A stretch of 64,000 nucleotides of DNA from Flavobacteriales bacterium. GTDB taxonomy: Bacteria > Bacteroidota > Bacteroidia > Flavobacteriales_E > Vicingaceae. The translations under genes were made by a program, and so were the position numbers. Below the pieces are notes generated by a model. The model saw only the letters and a list, made by a program, of their open reading frames with translations, had not been told where the DNA came from and did no database searches. Below, piece by piece: positions 35,151 through 44,148 of the stretch; the first letter of the stretch is position 1, and each line of letters begins with the position of its first letter. The stretch spans positions 558,001-622,000 of the forward strand of contig JACJZB010000001.1 of NCBI GenBank assembly GCA_020635815.1, written 5' to 3'.

Positions 35151-35178
35151 TTGACTCTTTTAATATTGCCTATTTTCG
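35151..35178 (+). promoter_or_regulatory. Promoter of the M16 peptidase operon
   Basis: TTG (35151-35153) and TATTTTCG (35171-35178, one mismatch to TAnnTTTG) are separated by 17 bp, the normal Bacteroidota spacing. The start codon follows 39 bp later. Confidence 0.55.
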
Positions 35179-35216
35179 TGGTATTATAATTATTTAGAGA
35201 AAAAAACAATAAGAAT

Positions 35217-36554
35217 ATGAGAAAAATTTTAATGTCAGTTGCATTATGTGCAGGCATAATGAGTGTACAGGCACAAAACAAAATTGAGTTTGAACAATAC
35301 AAACTCAAAAATGGTATGAATGTAATTTTACATGAAGACCATTCTACTCCAATTGTAGCAGTAACAGTGCTATATCATGTAGGTTCTAAAAATGAAAACC
35401 CTGAAAGAACCGGATTTGCTCACTTTTTTGAACATTTATTATTTGAAGGTTCTGAAAATATTGGGAGAGGTGAATACATGAAGTTGGTTCAAAGTAACGG
35501 AGGTATTTTAAATGCGAATACATCTTTTGATCGAACATTCTATTTCGAGATTTTACCTTCTAATCAGTTAGAATTAGGTTTATGGTTAGAATCGGAAAGA
35601 TTATTACATGCAAAAATTGATGAAACAGGTGTAGAAACGCAACGCGAGGTTGTAAAAGAGGAATATCGTCAGCGTTATGACAACCAACCTTATGGTACCT
35701 TTTTACCTCAAATGTTTAAAAGAGCATTTGTTGAACATCCCTATCAATGGATGCCAATTGGTTCGCTAGAACATTTAAATCAAGCTAAAATTGAAGAATT
35801 TAGAGATTTCTATAAAACCTACTACGTTCCTAATAATGCAACATTATCTATTGCAGGAGATTTTAATAAGCCTCAATTAAAAAAATGGATTGAAACATAT
35901 TTTGGTTCTATTCCTAAAGGAACTAGAGAAATGAATAGACCAACTATTGTTGAGCCTATTAAAAAAGAAGAAGTAAGAGATGTAATTTATGATAACGTAC
36001 AGTTACCAGCAGTAATGATGGGTTACCACACACCAGCACAAGGAACACCAGATTCTTATGCGGTAAGCATGTTGGCTCAAATTTTATCTCAAGGTAAAAG
36101 TTCTCGTTTACAAAAAAGTATAGTTGACGAACAACAAAAAGCGTTGTTTGTTGGGGCATTTCCTTTCCCTACAGAAGATCCAGGAATGGCATTAATGTTT
36201 GGAATTACCAATATGGGAGTTTCTATTGATGATTTAGAAGCAGCGATGGATAAGGAAGTAGAAAAAGTTCAAACAGAATTAATTAGTGATGAAGAATTTC
36301 AGAAGTTAAAAAATCAAATTGAGAATGATATGATTTCTCAAAACTCTAAAATTGAAGGAATTGCTGAAAGTTTAGCAGATTACGCTGTATATTATGGAGA
36401 TGCAAACTTAATTAATACTGAAATTGAAAGATACATGAAAGTAACAAAAGAAGACATTAAAAGAGTTGCTAACGAGTATTTTAGAAAAGACAATAGAGTA
36501 GTGCTACATTATTTACCGAAATCGGAAGATAAATCAGCAACTGAAGAGAAATAA
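35217..36554 (+). CDS. M16 zinc peptidase, catalytic subunit
   Basis: Periplasmic insulinase-family protease, 445 residues after a signal peptide (MRKILMSVALCAGIMSVQAQ). The inverted zinc motif HFFEH (His69, Glu72, His73) and the distant ligand Glu149 (VVKEEYRQ) are present, so this chain is active. The partner, encoded 26 bp later, lacks the motif. This active/inactive pair matches two-component M16B peptidases. The substrate is probably extracytoplasmic peptides. Confidence 0.92.
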   Translation: MRKILMSVALCAGIMSVQAQNKIEFEQYKLKNGMNVILHEDHSTPIVAVTVLYHVGSKNENPERTGFAHFFEHLLFEGSENIGRGEYMKLVQSNGGILNANTSFDRTFYFEILPSNQLELGLWLESERLLHAKIDETGVETQREVVKEEYRQRYDNQPYGTFLPQMFKRAFVEHPYQWMPIGSLEHLNQAKIEEFRDFYKTYYVPNNATLSIAGDFNKPQLKKWIETYFGSIPKGTREMNRPTIVEPIKKEEVRDVIYDNVQLPAVMMGYHTPAQGTPDSYAVSMLAQILSQGKSSRLQKSIVDEQQKALFVGAFPFPTEDPGMALMFGITNMGVSIDDLEAAMDKEVEKVQTELISDEEFQKLKNQIENDMISQNSKIEGIAESLADYAVYYGDANLINTEIERYMKVTKEDIKRVANEYFRKDNRVVLHYLPKSEDKSATEEK

Positions 36555-36580
36555 TAGATTTTAAGATAAAAAATAAAAAG

Positions 36581-38674
36581 ATGAAAAAGATATTATCAAT
36601 ATTAAGTGCAGCACTTATTATAACAAGTGTTGTTTCGGCTCAAAAATTAGATCGTAGCAAACGACCTGCTCCTGGAGCTGCTCCTGAAATTAAATTAGGA
36701 GAAATACAATCATTTACGCTTGAAAACGGATTAAAAGTTTTTGTTGTAGAAAATCATAAATTACCTAAAGTAGCATTTTCTTTATCACTAGATTTTGATC
36801 CAATTATGGAAGGAGATATGGTAGGATATACTTCTATGGCTGGAGAATTGTTGAGTAGAGGAACAAAAAACAGAACTAAAGATGAATTTAACCAACAAAT
36901 AGATTTTATCGGTGCTGATTTTTATCCTTCTGCTAATGGAATTTATGCTGGAGCATTAAAAAAACATCAAGAAAAATTATTAGACATTATGTCTGATGTG
37001 TTGATGAATGCTGATTTTAAGCAAGAAGAATTAGATAAAATTAAAAAACAAACATTATCAGGATTACAAACCTCAAAAGATAATCCCGATGAAATAGCAA
37101 GTAATGTTCGTTCAGTATTGGTGTATGGTAAAAACCATCCTTATGGAGAAATAACTACTGAAGAAACAGTTGAAGCTATTACATTAGAAAAATGTAAAGA
37201 GTATTACAAAACGTACTTTAAGCCTAATGTAGCATATATGGCTGTTGTTGGCGATATTACATTAGCTGAAGCTAAACCATTAATTGAAAAATATTTTGCT
37301 AAGTGGGAAAAAGGTGAAGTACCTACCAATAAATACAGAACACCATTAGCTCCAAAAGAAACTAAAGTAGCTTTTGTGCATAAAGAAGGTTCAACTCAAT
37401 CGGTAATTAACATTACTTATCCAATAAATTTAAAGCAAAATAATCCGGATGTAATTAAAGCGAAAGTGATGAACTCTATTTTAGGAGGAGGCTCAACAGC
37501 TCGTTTATTTATGAATTTACGTGAAGGACATGGCTATACCTATGGAGCATATTCATCTATTTATCCTGATGAATTAGTAGGTAGTTTTAAAGCATCTGCA
37601 AAAGTGAGAAATGAGGTAACTGATAGTGCAATTTTTGAGTTTAACAATGAGTTAAAAAGAATGATTACTGAAAATGTAACAGCAGAAGAGTTAGAAGGTG
37701 TAAAAAATTACATGACAGGTACATTTGCTTATACCTTACAAGATCCTCAAACAATAGCTCGCTTTGCAATTAATACAGTTAAATATAATTTACCAAAAGA
37801 TTATTATGCTAATTATTTAAAAAATGTTGCTGCTGTAACAATTGAAGATGTTAAAGCAATGGCAGAAAAATACATTAAGCCAGATAATGCTCATATTATT
37901 ATTGTTGGAGATAAATCTGTAGCAGAAAGCACAGCAAGATTTAGTGCAGGCGAAAAAGTGGATTTTTATGATACTTATGGTAATGATTATGTAGAAGCAC
38001 TTAAACCAGCAGGAGAAGGAGTAACTGCTCAAACAGTTTTAGATAAAGCAATTTTAGCTAAATATGGTTTGCCAAAAGGAAAAGCATTAGATAAGAAGTT
38101 AGGTAAAATAAAAGACTTAACAGTTAAAATGAATGCTTCAATTCAAGGACAATCAATTAGTGTAACTCGTTACCAAAAAGCACCAAACAAATTTGCTATG
38201 GTAATGGCAATGGGAACTATGGTTGTTCAAAAGCAAACATTTAACGGTACAGAAGGTAAAGTTAGTGGAATGCAAGGAAACAAAACTTTAGAAGGTGAAG
38301 AGTTAGAAGATATGAAATTAAGCTCTGTTATGTTTGATGATGTTAAAGATACTAAACACACATTTACGTTATTAGGTATTGAACCAATAGACGGCAAAGA
38401 TGCTTACAAAATGGAAAAAGTATCTCCAACAGGAAATAAAGAAACGGAATGGTATGACGTAGAATCAGGATTGCCAGTAAAAGCAATGCAGGTGAAAGAG
38501 AGCGAAGAGATGGGGGGAAGTATGGTCATTACATCTACATTTAGCGATTATAAAGAAGTAAATGGAATTAAGTTTGCCCATAAAATTGGTCAAAGTTTTG
38601 GTCCACAAGCTTTAGATATGGAAGTGCTATCTGTAGAGTTTAATACAAAAGTTAGTGACGATACTTTTGAATAA
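36581..38674 (+). CDS. M16 peptidase-like, non-catalytic partner
   Basis: 697 residues with a signal peptide (MKKILSILSAALIITSVVSAQ). The two M16 half-domains cover about 35-480. Where HxxEH should be it has SMAGELL, so zinc binding is lost, but the R/Y substrate motif (LREGHGYTYGAYSSI) is kept, as in the inactive subunits of M16B heterodimers. An additional C-terminal domain (about 510-697), rich in beta strands (SISVTRYQKAPNKFAM, DGKDAYKMEKV), resembles LolA-like lipoprotein-carrier barrels. A strong terminator follows. Confidence 0.88.
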   Translation: MKKILSILSAALIITSVVSAQKLDRSKRPAPGAAPEIKLGEIQSFTLENGLKVFVVENHKLPKVAFSLSLDFDPIMEGDMVGYTSMAGELLSRGTKNRTKDEFNQQIDFIGADFYPSANGIYAGALKKHQEKLLDIMSDVLMNADFKQEELDKIKKQTLSGLQTSKDNPDEIASNVRSVLVYGKNHPYGEITTEETVEAITLEKCKEYYKTYFKPNVAYMAVVGDITLAEAKPLIEKYFAKWEKGEVPTNKYRTPLAPKETKVAFVHKEGSTQSVINITYPINLKQNNPDVIKAKVMNSILGGGSTARLFMNLREGHGYTYGAYSSIYPDELVGSFKASAKVRNEVTDSAIFEFNNELKRMITENVTAEELEGVKNYMTGTFAYTLQDPQTIARFAINTVKYNLPKDYYANYLKNVAAVTIEDVKAMAEKYIKPDNAHIIIVGDKSVAESTARFSAGEKVDFYDTYGNDYVEALKPAGEGVTAQTVLDKAILAKYGLPKGKALDKKLGKIKDLTVKMNASIQGQSISVTRYQKAPNKFAMVMAMGTMVVQKQTFNGTEGKVSGMQGNKTLEGEELEDMKLSSVMFDDVKDTKHTFTLLGIEPIDGKDAYKMEKVSPTGNKETEWYDVESGLPVKAMQVKESEEMGGSMVITSTFSDYKEVNGIKFAHKIGQSFGPQALDMEVLSVEFNTKVSDDTFE

Positions 38675-38692
38675 GTTTTAACTTTAATAAAC

Positions 38693-38724
38693 AAAAAACC
38701 CAAGCTGAAAAGTTTGGGTTTTTT
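38693..38724 (+). terminator. Terminator of the M16 operon
   Basis: AAAAAACCCAA (38693-38703) pairs over 11 bp with TTGGGTTTTTT (38714-38724), with the T run forming the end. It is 18 bp after the stop codon. Confidence 0.85.
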
Positions 38725-38812
38725 GTTTTGTGAAAACTACTATATCGGATAAAATTAGGAGAGAAAAGTGTTTGTTCAACGCATTAAAAGTAATAATTTT
38801 TGTGAGGAATTA

Positions 38813-38874
38813 CCCCTCTCAGTCTCCCCTCAAGGGGAGAAGTTTCCTCCCTTGAGACTCCGAATATATTCGGA
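38813..38874. repeat. Cluster of G/C-rich palindromes
   Basis: CCCCTCTCAGTCTCCCCTC followed by AAGGGGAG forms a CTCCCC...GGGGAG hairpin, then CCTCCCTTGAGACTCC and the 16-bp perfect palindrome TCCGAATATATTCGGA (38859-38874). It belongs to the family of repeats at 20055, 20693, 22213, 44427 and 51290. Bases 38725-38812 and 38875-38979 show nothing that I can identify. Confidence 0.6.
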
Positions 38875-38979
38875 CTGATTAAGGTGGGTAAATAAAAAGC
38901 ACAAGCAAAAATTATGGCATTAACTGCCCAAGTTACACAAAGCTAAAATGCTAGTGACCGAGGCATATTATATATAGCG

Positions 38980-39292
38980 TGTTGTAAACTGTTTTTTTCT
39001 TTTGTCTGCCCTTTTGGCTTGACCCAAAAGAACGAAAAAGTCAAGACTTACGTGCCTTTCCTTGTTTTCTAAGTCCTTAAAATGCTGTACAATCCAAGCC
39101 CTGCAACAGTTTGTCCTTTTAGTAGCAAAAATGGAGGTACAAAAGTCAGTCCGTTTAAATGGCTTGGTAGTCCAAGTATTGCTGGCACAAAATCCAGCGC
39201 TAAATTTTAACGACAAGAAAAGCTACAAAAATGCACGAATGTCCGGCTTAAAAATCGGTCTTTTGGGATTAAATCTGCAATAGTTTACAACA
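38980..39292. repeat. MITE-like element with 11-bp terminal inverted repeats
   Basis: TGTTGTAAACT (38980-38990) and AGTTTACAACA (39282-39292) bound 313 bp of comparatively GC-richer DNA. Inside are further inverted pairs: CTTTTGG/CCAAAAG and GCTTGAC/GTCAAG near 39010-39045. Two overlapping antiparallel reading frames of 82 and 73 codons (with phrases such as FFVLLGQAKRADKRKK) look like the spurious translations of a known class of Bacteroidota intergenic repeats. I call no gene here. Confidence 0.5.
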
Positions 39293-39294
39293 AC

Positions 39295-39463
39295 CGAATA
39301 AACTCTATTGTGTTTATTCGCACTATGTGTTTAATCCAAATGTAGTGAAACTAAATTAGTTTTTAATTTAAAAAGATTACTATTTATTGGGTTTCTCATT
39401 GTTTTTTGCTCAATAGCTGCGGTATTTGTAGCTTTTTATTTTGTTTAAGTGTTTATCTAATAA
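39295..39463. other. Intergenic remainder with a 9-bp hairpin
   Basis: CGAATAAAC (39295-39303) and GTTTATTCG (39312-39320) form a perfect hairpin directly after the MITE-like element. Further on, 39371-39448 could encode a hydrophobic 25-residue stretch but has no start codon. Nothing else is recognisable before the aldehyde dehydrogenase stop. Confidence 0.4.
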
Positions 39464-40906
39464 TTAAAGTTTCGCACAAACGTTTTTGGGTTCTGTAAAA
39501 AAGTCTAAAGCTTCAAAACCACCCTCACGACCAATACCAGATGCCTTTACTCCTCCAAAAGGAGTTCTTAAATCTCTTAATAACCAACAGTTAATCCAAA
39601 CAATACCTGCATGAAGTTGAGCTGCCATGTTGTGTGCTTTGGTTATGTCTTGTGTCCATACGGTAGAAGCTAAACCATATTTAGTGCTATTTGCCATCAT
39701 TAATACTTCTTCTTCACTATCAAAAGGCATAATAGTAGCAACTGGGCCAAAAATTTCTTCTTGGTTAGTTCTGCAATTATAATCTAAGCCTTCTATAATT
39801 GTTGGAGCAATATAATAACCGTTTTCAAATTCGCCTTCTAGTTTTACTTGGTGTCCTCCAACTAAAACTGTTCCGCCTTCTTCTTTGGCTAGCTCAATGT
39901 AGCTCAGTACTTTTTCCATGTGTGGTTTTGATACAACTGCACCTAAATTAGAATCTTCTGCTAAAGGATTTCCTACCTTTAGTTTTTTTGTTTTCTCAAC
40001 AAAAGCATCTCTAAACTTTTCATAAATTCCTCGTTGCACAAATATTCGTGAACCACACAAACAAATTTGTCCTTGGTTAGCAAACGAAGAATGAACTGTT
40101 GTTTTTAATGCTTTATCAAAATCACAATCATCAAAAATAATGTTTGGGTTTTTACCGCCAAGCTCTAACGAAAGTTTTTTAAACATTGGCCCAGCGGTGC
40201 TTATAATTTGTTTTCCTGTAACCGTTCCACCAGTAAAAGAAATAACAGGAATATCAGTGTGCTCAGTAATAGCAGCCCCTACTTTATGACCCAATCCGTG
40301 TACAATATTTAGCACTCCTTTTGGCAAGCCTGCTTCAATGCATAATTCTGAAAGCAAATAAGCTGTAAAAGGGGTAATTTCAGATGGCTTTGCAACAACG
40401 GTATTTCCAGCAGCTAAAGCAGGAGCAATTTTCCAGCTAAATAAATACAACGGTAAGTTCCAAGGAGAAATGCAACCACAAACACCAATAGGCTCACGTA
40501 AAGTGTAATTTATTGCTGTGCCTTCCATCGCGTGCGACTGAGAAGCATAATGTAAAATGCCCGTAGCATAAAAATTAAAGTTAGCAGCAGCTCTAGGTAT
40601 ATCTACAGTTTTAGCTAGCTTTAATGGTTTTCCGTTATCAATAGATTCTGCTAAAGCTAATCGGTCTAAATTATCCTCAATTAAACTTGCTAACTTTTGT
40701 AAAATTCTAGAACGTTTTTCTTTAGGCGTTTTACTCCATTCTGGAAATGCAGCTTTTGCAGCTTTTGTAGCTAATTCTACATCCTCATTTCCCGAGTCTG
40801 GAATTAACGAATATACTTGTCCTGTTGAAGGATTGTAGTTGTCGATATAGTTCCCTGCAATTGGATCAACTAATTCGCCATTTATGTAGTTTTTAATTTT
40901 TTTCAT
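39464..40906 (-). CDS. Aldehyde dehydrogenase, aminomuconate/hydroxymuconic semialdehyde type
   Basis: NAD-dependent oxidation of an aldehyde to an acid; 480 residues from ATG 40906 (MKKIKNYINGELVDPI). General base Glu248 (LSLELGGKNP) and catalytic Cys282 (NQGQICLCGSR) are in place, with the SPWNLPL and FTGGTVTG cofactor segments. The C-terminal block (VWINCWLLRDLRTPFGG, KASGIGREGG) is typical of the ALDH8A1/AMSDH/HMSD subgroup, so 2-aminomuconate semialdehyde in tryptophan (kynurenine) breakdown is a likely substrate; no other kynurenine gene is in the window. It is transcribed divergently from the ArsR gene across a shared 109-bp region. Confidence 0.85.
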   Translation of the reverse strand: MKKIKNYINGELVDPIAGNYIDNYNPSTGQVYSLIPDSGNEDVELATKAAKAAFPEWSKTPKEKRSRILQKLASLIEDNLDRLALAESIDNGKPLKLAKTVDIPRAAANFNFYATGILHYASQSHAMEGTAINYTLREPIGVCGCISPWNLPLYLFSWKIAPALAAGNTVVAKPSEITPFTAYLLSELCIEAGLPKGVLNIVHGLGHKVGAAITEHTDIPVISFTGGTVTGKQIISTAGPMFKKLSLELGGKNPNIIFDDCDFDKALKTTVHSSFANQGQICLCGSRIFVQRGIYEKFRDAFVEKTKKLKVGNPLAEDSNLGAVVSKPHMEKVLSYIELAKEEGGTVLVGGHQVKLEGEFENGYYIAPTIIEGLDYNCRTNQEEIFGPVATIMPFDSEEEVLMMANSTKYGLASTVWTQDITKAHNMAAQLHAGIVWINCWLLRDLRTPFGGVKASGIGREGGFEALDFFTEPKNVCAKL

Positions 40907-40962
40907 GGGTTTATTTTGAGCTATAAAAGTAGCTAAATTTAAAATAAAAATATGTTTCATAA

Positions 40963-40990
40963 CATATATAGAAAATTATATGTAATTTTA
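40963..40990 (+). promoter_or_regulatory. Operator and -7 box of the first ArsR gene
   Basis: CATATATAGAAAATTATATG (40963-40982) has CATATA and TATATG half-sites around 8 bp. It abuts the -7-like TAATTTTA (40983-40990). The same 20-bp design, with 17 of 20 bases identical, lies in the same place before the second ArsR gene at 44852. Repressor binding here would block the promoter. Confidence 0.65.
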
Positions 40991-41015
40991 CATTTATAAA
41001 TATAGATAACTATAT

Positions 41016-41297
41016 ATGATACAGCTGGAAAAACTTGAAAATGCCTCGGAAATGCTAAAAGCAATAGCTCATCCAATGCGTATTGCAATAGTTGACATGC
41101 TATCGGATGCTAAAAGTTTAACGGTAACTGAGATTCATGAAGCATTAAACATTGAGCAGGCAGTTGCTTCTCATCATTTAAGTATAATGAAAAACAAAGG
41201 TGTTTTAATAAGCGAGCGTAATGGGAAAAACAGCTATTATAAACTAAAATACCCAAGATTATCTCAAATTGTAAGTTGTATAGATAAGTGTCAGTAA
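41016..41297 (+). CDS. ArsR/SmtB-family repressor 1
   Basis: 93-residue winged-helix dimer. HPMRIAIVDML and the recognition helix EQAVASHHLSIMKNKGVL are typical ArsR segments. Its only cysteines are Cys88 and Cys92 (SCIDKCQ) at the C-terminus. It lacks the classical metal site ELCVCD (here EIHEALN). A C-terminal Cys pair fits a thiol or persulfide switch, or metal binding at the dimer edge. It starts the sulfur locus and has an operator at its own promoter, so it should be autoregulated; it may also affect the divergent aldehyde dehydrogenase. Confidence 0.88.
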   Translation: MIQLEKLENASEMLKAIAHPMRIAIVDMLSDAKSLTVTEIHEALNIEQAVASHHLSIMKNKGVLISERNGKNSYYKLKYPRLSQIVSCIDKCQ

Positions 41298-41319
41298 TAA
41301 TCATTTTAAAAAATTAATT

Positions 41320-41787
41320 ATGAAAAATTTAATAGGAATTGAAAAAGAAAAAGCAACAGAACTAACTAAGATGCTAAACCAATTATTGGCTGATTATCAA
41401 TTATTTTATCAAAATTTAAGAGGTTTACATTGGAACATTAAAGGACGTGAGTTTTTTGAATTACACTTAAAATTTGAAGAGTTTTATGATGATGCTGTTT
41501 TGAAAATTGATGAAATAGCGGAACGTGTTTTAACATTAGAAGGCGAGCCTTTGCATACGTTTACAGATTATCTTAAAGCATCAAACATTAAAGAAGAAAA
41601 AAATGTAACCAATGGAATAGAAGGTGTTAAAATTGTGGTAGATAATTTTTCAAAAATAATTGTCCAAGAACGTCAAATTTTAGCTCTTGCTGGAGAAGCT
41701 GACGATGAAGGGACAGTTAGTTTAATGAGCGATTATATTTCTCAAACAGAAAAAACACTTTGGATGTTAAATTCTTATTTGCATTAA
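41320..41787 (+). CDS. dps: Dps-like ferritin-family DNA-protection protein
   Basis: 155-residue four-helix protein that oxidises and stores iron and shields DNA from peroxide. The inter-subunit ferroxidase residues are visible: His in GLHWNIKGREFFELH and the acidic FEEFYDDAVLKIDEIAER. It is 23 bp after the ArsR gene and 5 bp before the TauE gene, so it is likely derepressed together with the sulfur genes. This links the locus to oxidative or iron-sulfur stress. Confidence 0.93.
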   Translation: MKNLIGIEKEKATELTKMLNQLLADYQLFYQNLRGLHWNIKGREFFELHLKFEEFYDDAVLKIDEIAERVLTLEGEPLHTFTDYLKASNIKEEKNVTNGIEGVKIVVDNFSKIIVQERQILALAGEADDEGTVSLMSDYISQTEKTLWMLNSYLH

Positions 41788-41792
41788 GCTAA

Positions 41793-42587
41793 TTGGAAAT
41801 ACTAGGATATATTTTAGCTACTTTAATCGGAGTATCATCTGGATTGATAGGGGCAGGGGGTTCAATTTTAGCAATTCCAATATTGGTTTATTTAATGGGA
41901 GTTGAGGCAGCAGTTACTGCTCCAGCTTATTCTCTTTTTGTTGTTGGTTTTTCAAGTTTAATAGGAGCTATAATTAAATCTAAAAAGCAAGAAGTAAACT
42001 ATAAAATGGCTTTGTTTTTTGGTATGCCAACTATTATTTCAATTTTTTTGACTCGAAAATTTTTAGTTCCCCTTATTCCCGAATCGTTATTTTTTGTTGG
42101 CGATTTTGAGTTCACAAACAGAATCTTAATCATGGGAATTTTCTCCGTTATTATGATTGTTTCAGCTACAACAATGATTAGAGGTCGATCAGAAATAATT
42201 GATTTAGAGTTAAAGAAAAAGAACCATTTTTTAAACTTTATTGGAGGACTAGGAATTGGTGGCTTAACAGGTTTGGTTGGAGCTGGAGGAGGATTTATTA
42301 TAATTCCTGCTTTAACTAAACTAGGAAACCTAAAGATGAAAGTTGCTATAGGTACTTCGTTGGCAATTATTGCTATGAACTCATTTTTTGGGTTTTTAGG
42401 CAGTATTCATTCAACTAATATTAATTGGCAAGTTTTAATACCTTTTACTGGGTTAGCAGTTGTTGGAATTTTTATTGGCAATAAATTATCATCAAAAATT
42501 AAGGGTAATCTATTAAAAAAAGGGTTTGGTTGGTTTGTATTAGTGATGGGGACATATATCTTTATAAAAGAACTATTTTTTAATTAA
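41793..42587 (+). CDS. TauE/SafE-family sulfur-compound exporter
   Basis: 264-residue integral membrane protein with about 8 helices. The repeated family motif occurs twice: GVSSGLIGAGGSILAIPIL (residues 13-31) and GGLTGLVGAGGGFIIIPAL (about 153-171). The start is TTG at 41793, since no in-frame ATG precedes the first motif. It lies 5 bp after dps and 14 bp before the persulfide-dioxygenase-like gene. The family carries sulfite, thiosulfate or sulfoacetate, so export of sulfite or thiosulfate formed by the next enzyme is probable. Confidence 0.92.
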   Translation: MEILGYILATLIGVSSGLIGAGGSILAIPILVYLMGVEAAVTAPAYSLFVVGFSSLIGAIIKSKKQEVNYKMALFFGMPTIISIFLTRKFLVPLIPESLFFVGDFEFTNRILIMGIFSVIMIVSATTMIRGRSEIIDLELKKKNHFLNFIGGLGIGGLTGLVGAGGGFIIIPALTKLGNLKMKVAIGTSLAIIAMNSFFGFLGSIHSTNINWQVLIPFTGLAVVGIFIGNKLSSKIKGNLLKKGFGWFVLVMGTYIFIKELFFN

Positions 42588-42601
42588 CATAAAATAAAAT
42601 T

Positions 42602-44020
42602 ATGTACGTAAAACAATTATTTACAGGATGTTTAGCCGAAATGGCTTATTACATTGAGTCGAATGGCGAAGCTGCTATTATTGACCCACTAAGAGAAACA
42701 ACACCCTATACAGATATAGCAATAAGAAGAGGAGCAAAAATTAAATATGTTTTTTTAACGCATTTTCATGCTGATTTTGTTTCTGGTCATTTAGATTTAG
42801 CGAAACAAACAGGTGCAACAATAGTTTTTGGCCCTAATGCAACAACCGAATTTGAAATCCACTCAGGGAAAGATGGAGAAGAATTTCAAATAGGAGAGAT
42901 AAAACTTAAATTATTACATACACCAGGGCATACCATGGAATCTTCATCTTATCTTTTAATTGATGCAGAAGGGGAAACGCCTTATGTTTTTACAGGTGAT
43001 GCTTTGTTTATTGGAGATGTTGGAAGACCAGATTTAGCCGTAAAATCAGATTTAACAGAAGCCGATTTGGCAGGTCATTTATTTGATTCATTGAGAAATA
43101 AATTAATGGTATTGCCCGATGAAACCATTGTTTATCCAGCTCACGGAGCAGGTTCGGCTTGTGGTAAAAACATGAGTAAAGAAACTTACGATACCTTAGG
43201 TCATCAAAAAGAAACGAATTATGCTCTTAGAGCCGATATGACTAAAGAAGAGTTTATCAAAGAAGTAACAACTGGTTTGGTTGCTCCTCCTCAATATTTT
43301 CCTAAAAATGTAGGGATGAACAAAGGAGTGAATAAGAGCTATGACAACATTTTAAAAGATGCGAATAAGCCGTTGAGTGTAGCAGAATTTAAACAAATTA
43401 GAGCAACTGAAAATGCTCTGATTATGGATGTTCGTCATCACCATAATTTTATTAAAGAACACGTTAAGGGTTCATTGTTTTTTGGTTTAGATGGTGGTTT
43501 TGCTCCTTGGGTGGGTACTTTAATTGAAGATTTAAACACACCAATTTTGCTAGTAGTGCCCGAAGGAAGAGAAGAAGAAGCAATTACGCGTTTATCGAGA
43601 GTTGGGTATGATAATGTAAAAGGATTTTTAAAGGGAGGAATAAAAGCTTGGGAACAAGCAGGTGAAGAAGTAGATGCTTTACTAAATATGACTCCACAAG
43701 AATTTGCTGACAGCATTAAAAACCACGATGTAGATATATTGGATGTGAGAAAAGAGTCTGAATTTTATTCGGAACATATAGAAAATGATAAGGTAATAAA
43801 CTCTTGTTTAGATCGATTAATGACAGGCTATAAAAACTTAGATAAAGACGCAGCATATTATGTGCATTGTGCAGGAGGTTACCGTTCGGTTATAGCCATT
43901 TCAATATTAAAAAACTTAGGATTTAAAGGTTTGGTTAATATTGATGAAGGTTTTGCAGGAATAAAAAAATGCGAAAACATTCAAACATCAGAGTATGTTT
44001 GTCCAACAACAATGTTATAA
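42602..44020 (+). CDS. Persulfide dioxygenase-like MBL fold protein fused to two rhodanese domains
   Basis: 472 residues. The metallo-beta-lactamase domain (1-240) has the ETHE1/CstB-type motif THFHADFVSGH (His54, His56, Asp58), HTPGHTMES and the Asp of FTGDALFIGDVGRPD. These fit a mononuclear iron persulfide dioxygenase turning glutathione- or other persulfide to sulfite. A first rhodanese (about 255-355) lacks the active Cys: the loop reads PILLVVPEGREEE. A second (about 365-470) has the Cys loop YYVHCAGGYRS. CstB-type proteins with this order couple dioxygenase and sulfurtransferase steps to give thiosulfate. The downstream rhodaneses and upstream exporter support this. Confidence 0.88.
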   Translation: MYVKQLFTGCLAEMAYYIESNGEAAIIDPLRETTPYTDIAIRRGAKIKYVFLTHFHADFVSGHLDLAKQTGATIVFGPNATTEFEIHSGKDGEEFQIGEIKLKLLHTPGHTMESSSYLLIDAEGETPYVFTGDALFIGDVGRPDLAVKSDLTEADLAGHLFDSLRNKLMVLPDETIVYPAHGAGSACGKNMSKETYDTLGHQKETNYALRADMTKEEFIKEVTTGLVAPPQYFPKNVGMNKGVNKSYDNILKDANKPLSVAEFKQIRATENALIMDVRHHHNFIKEHVKGSLFFGLDGGFAPWVGTLIEDLNTPILLVVPEGREEEAITRLSRVGYDNVKGFLKGGIKAWEQAGEEVDALLNMTPQEFADSIKNHDVDILDVRKESEFYSEHIENDKVINSCLDRLMTGYKNLDKDAAYYVHCAGGYRSVIAISILKNLGFKGLVNIDEGFAGIKKCENIQTSEYVCPTTML

Positions 44021-44026
44021 TCATTC

Positions 44027-44121
44027 GTCATTGCGAATGTAGTGTAACGAAATGACGCAATCTTATGGAAGAGATTGCGGAGTTTATTCTGAGTTTATCG
44101 AAGAATCTCCTCGCAAATATG
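44027..44121. repeat. Dispersed palindromic repeat, copy 2
   Basis: 44027-44064 matches 18849-18886 at 36 of 38 bases. Inside, CGCAATCT (44056-44063) pairs with AGATTGCG (44072-44079). The ends CATTGCGA and TCGCAAATATG can also pair partly, giving a long imperfect hairpin in the 128-bp gap after the persulfide dioxygenase gene. Confidence 0.7.
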
Positions 44122-44148
44122 GAATTAATAAGTTAAAATAATAAAAAG

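Noticed and set aside
35114..35308. Minus-strand frame of 64 codons across the M16 promoter and signal peptide.
   Set aside because: Lies over the promoter and start of a clear gene; Cys-rich hydrophobic shadow of the signal peptide.
38968..39283. Two antiparallel reading frames of 82 codons (minus) and 73 codons (plus).
   Set aside because: They overlap almost completely, lie inside the MITE-like repeat, lack start-site signals, and read as low-complexity translations typical of intergenic repeats.
39371..39448. A hydrophobic 25-residue plus-strand stretch ending in TAA, like a membrane segment.
   Set aside because: No ATG, GTG or TTG start precedes it in frame after the last stop; too short to support.
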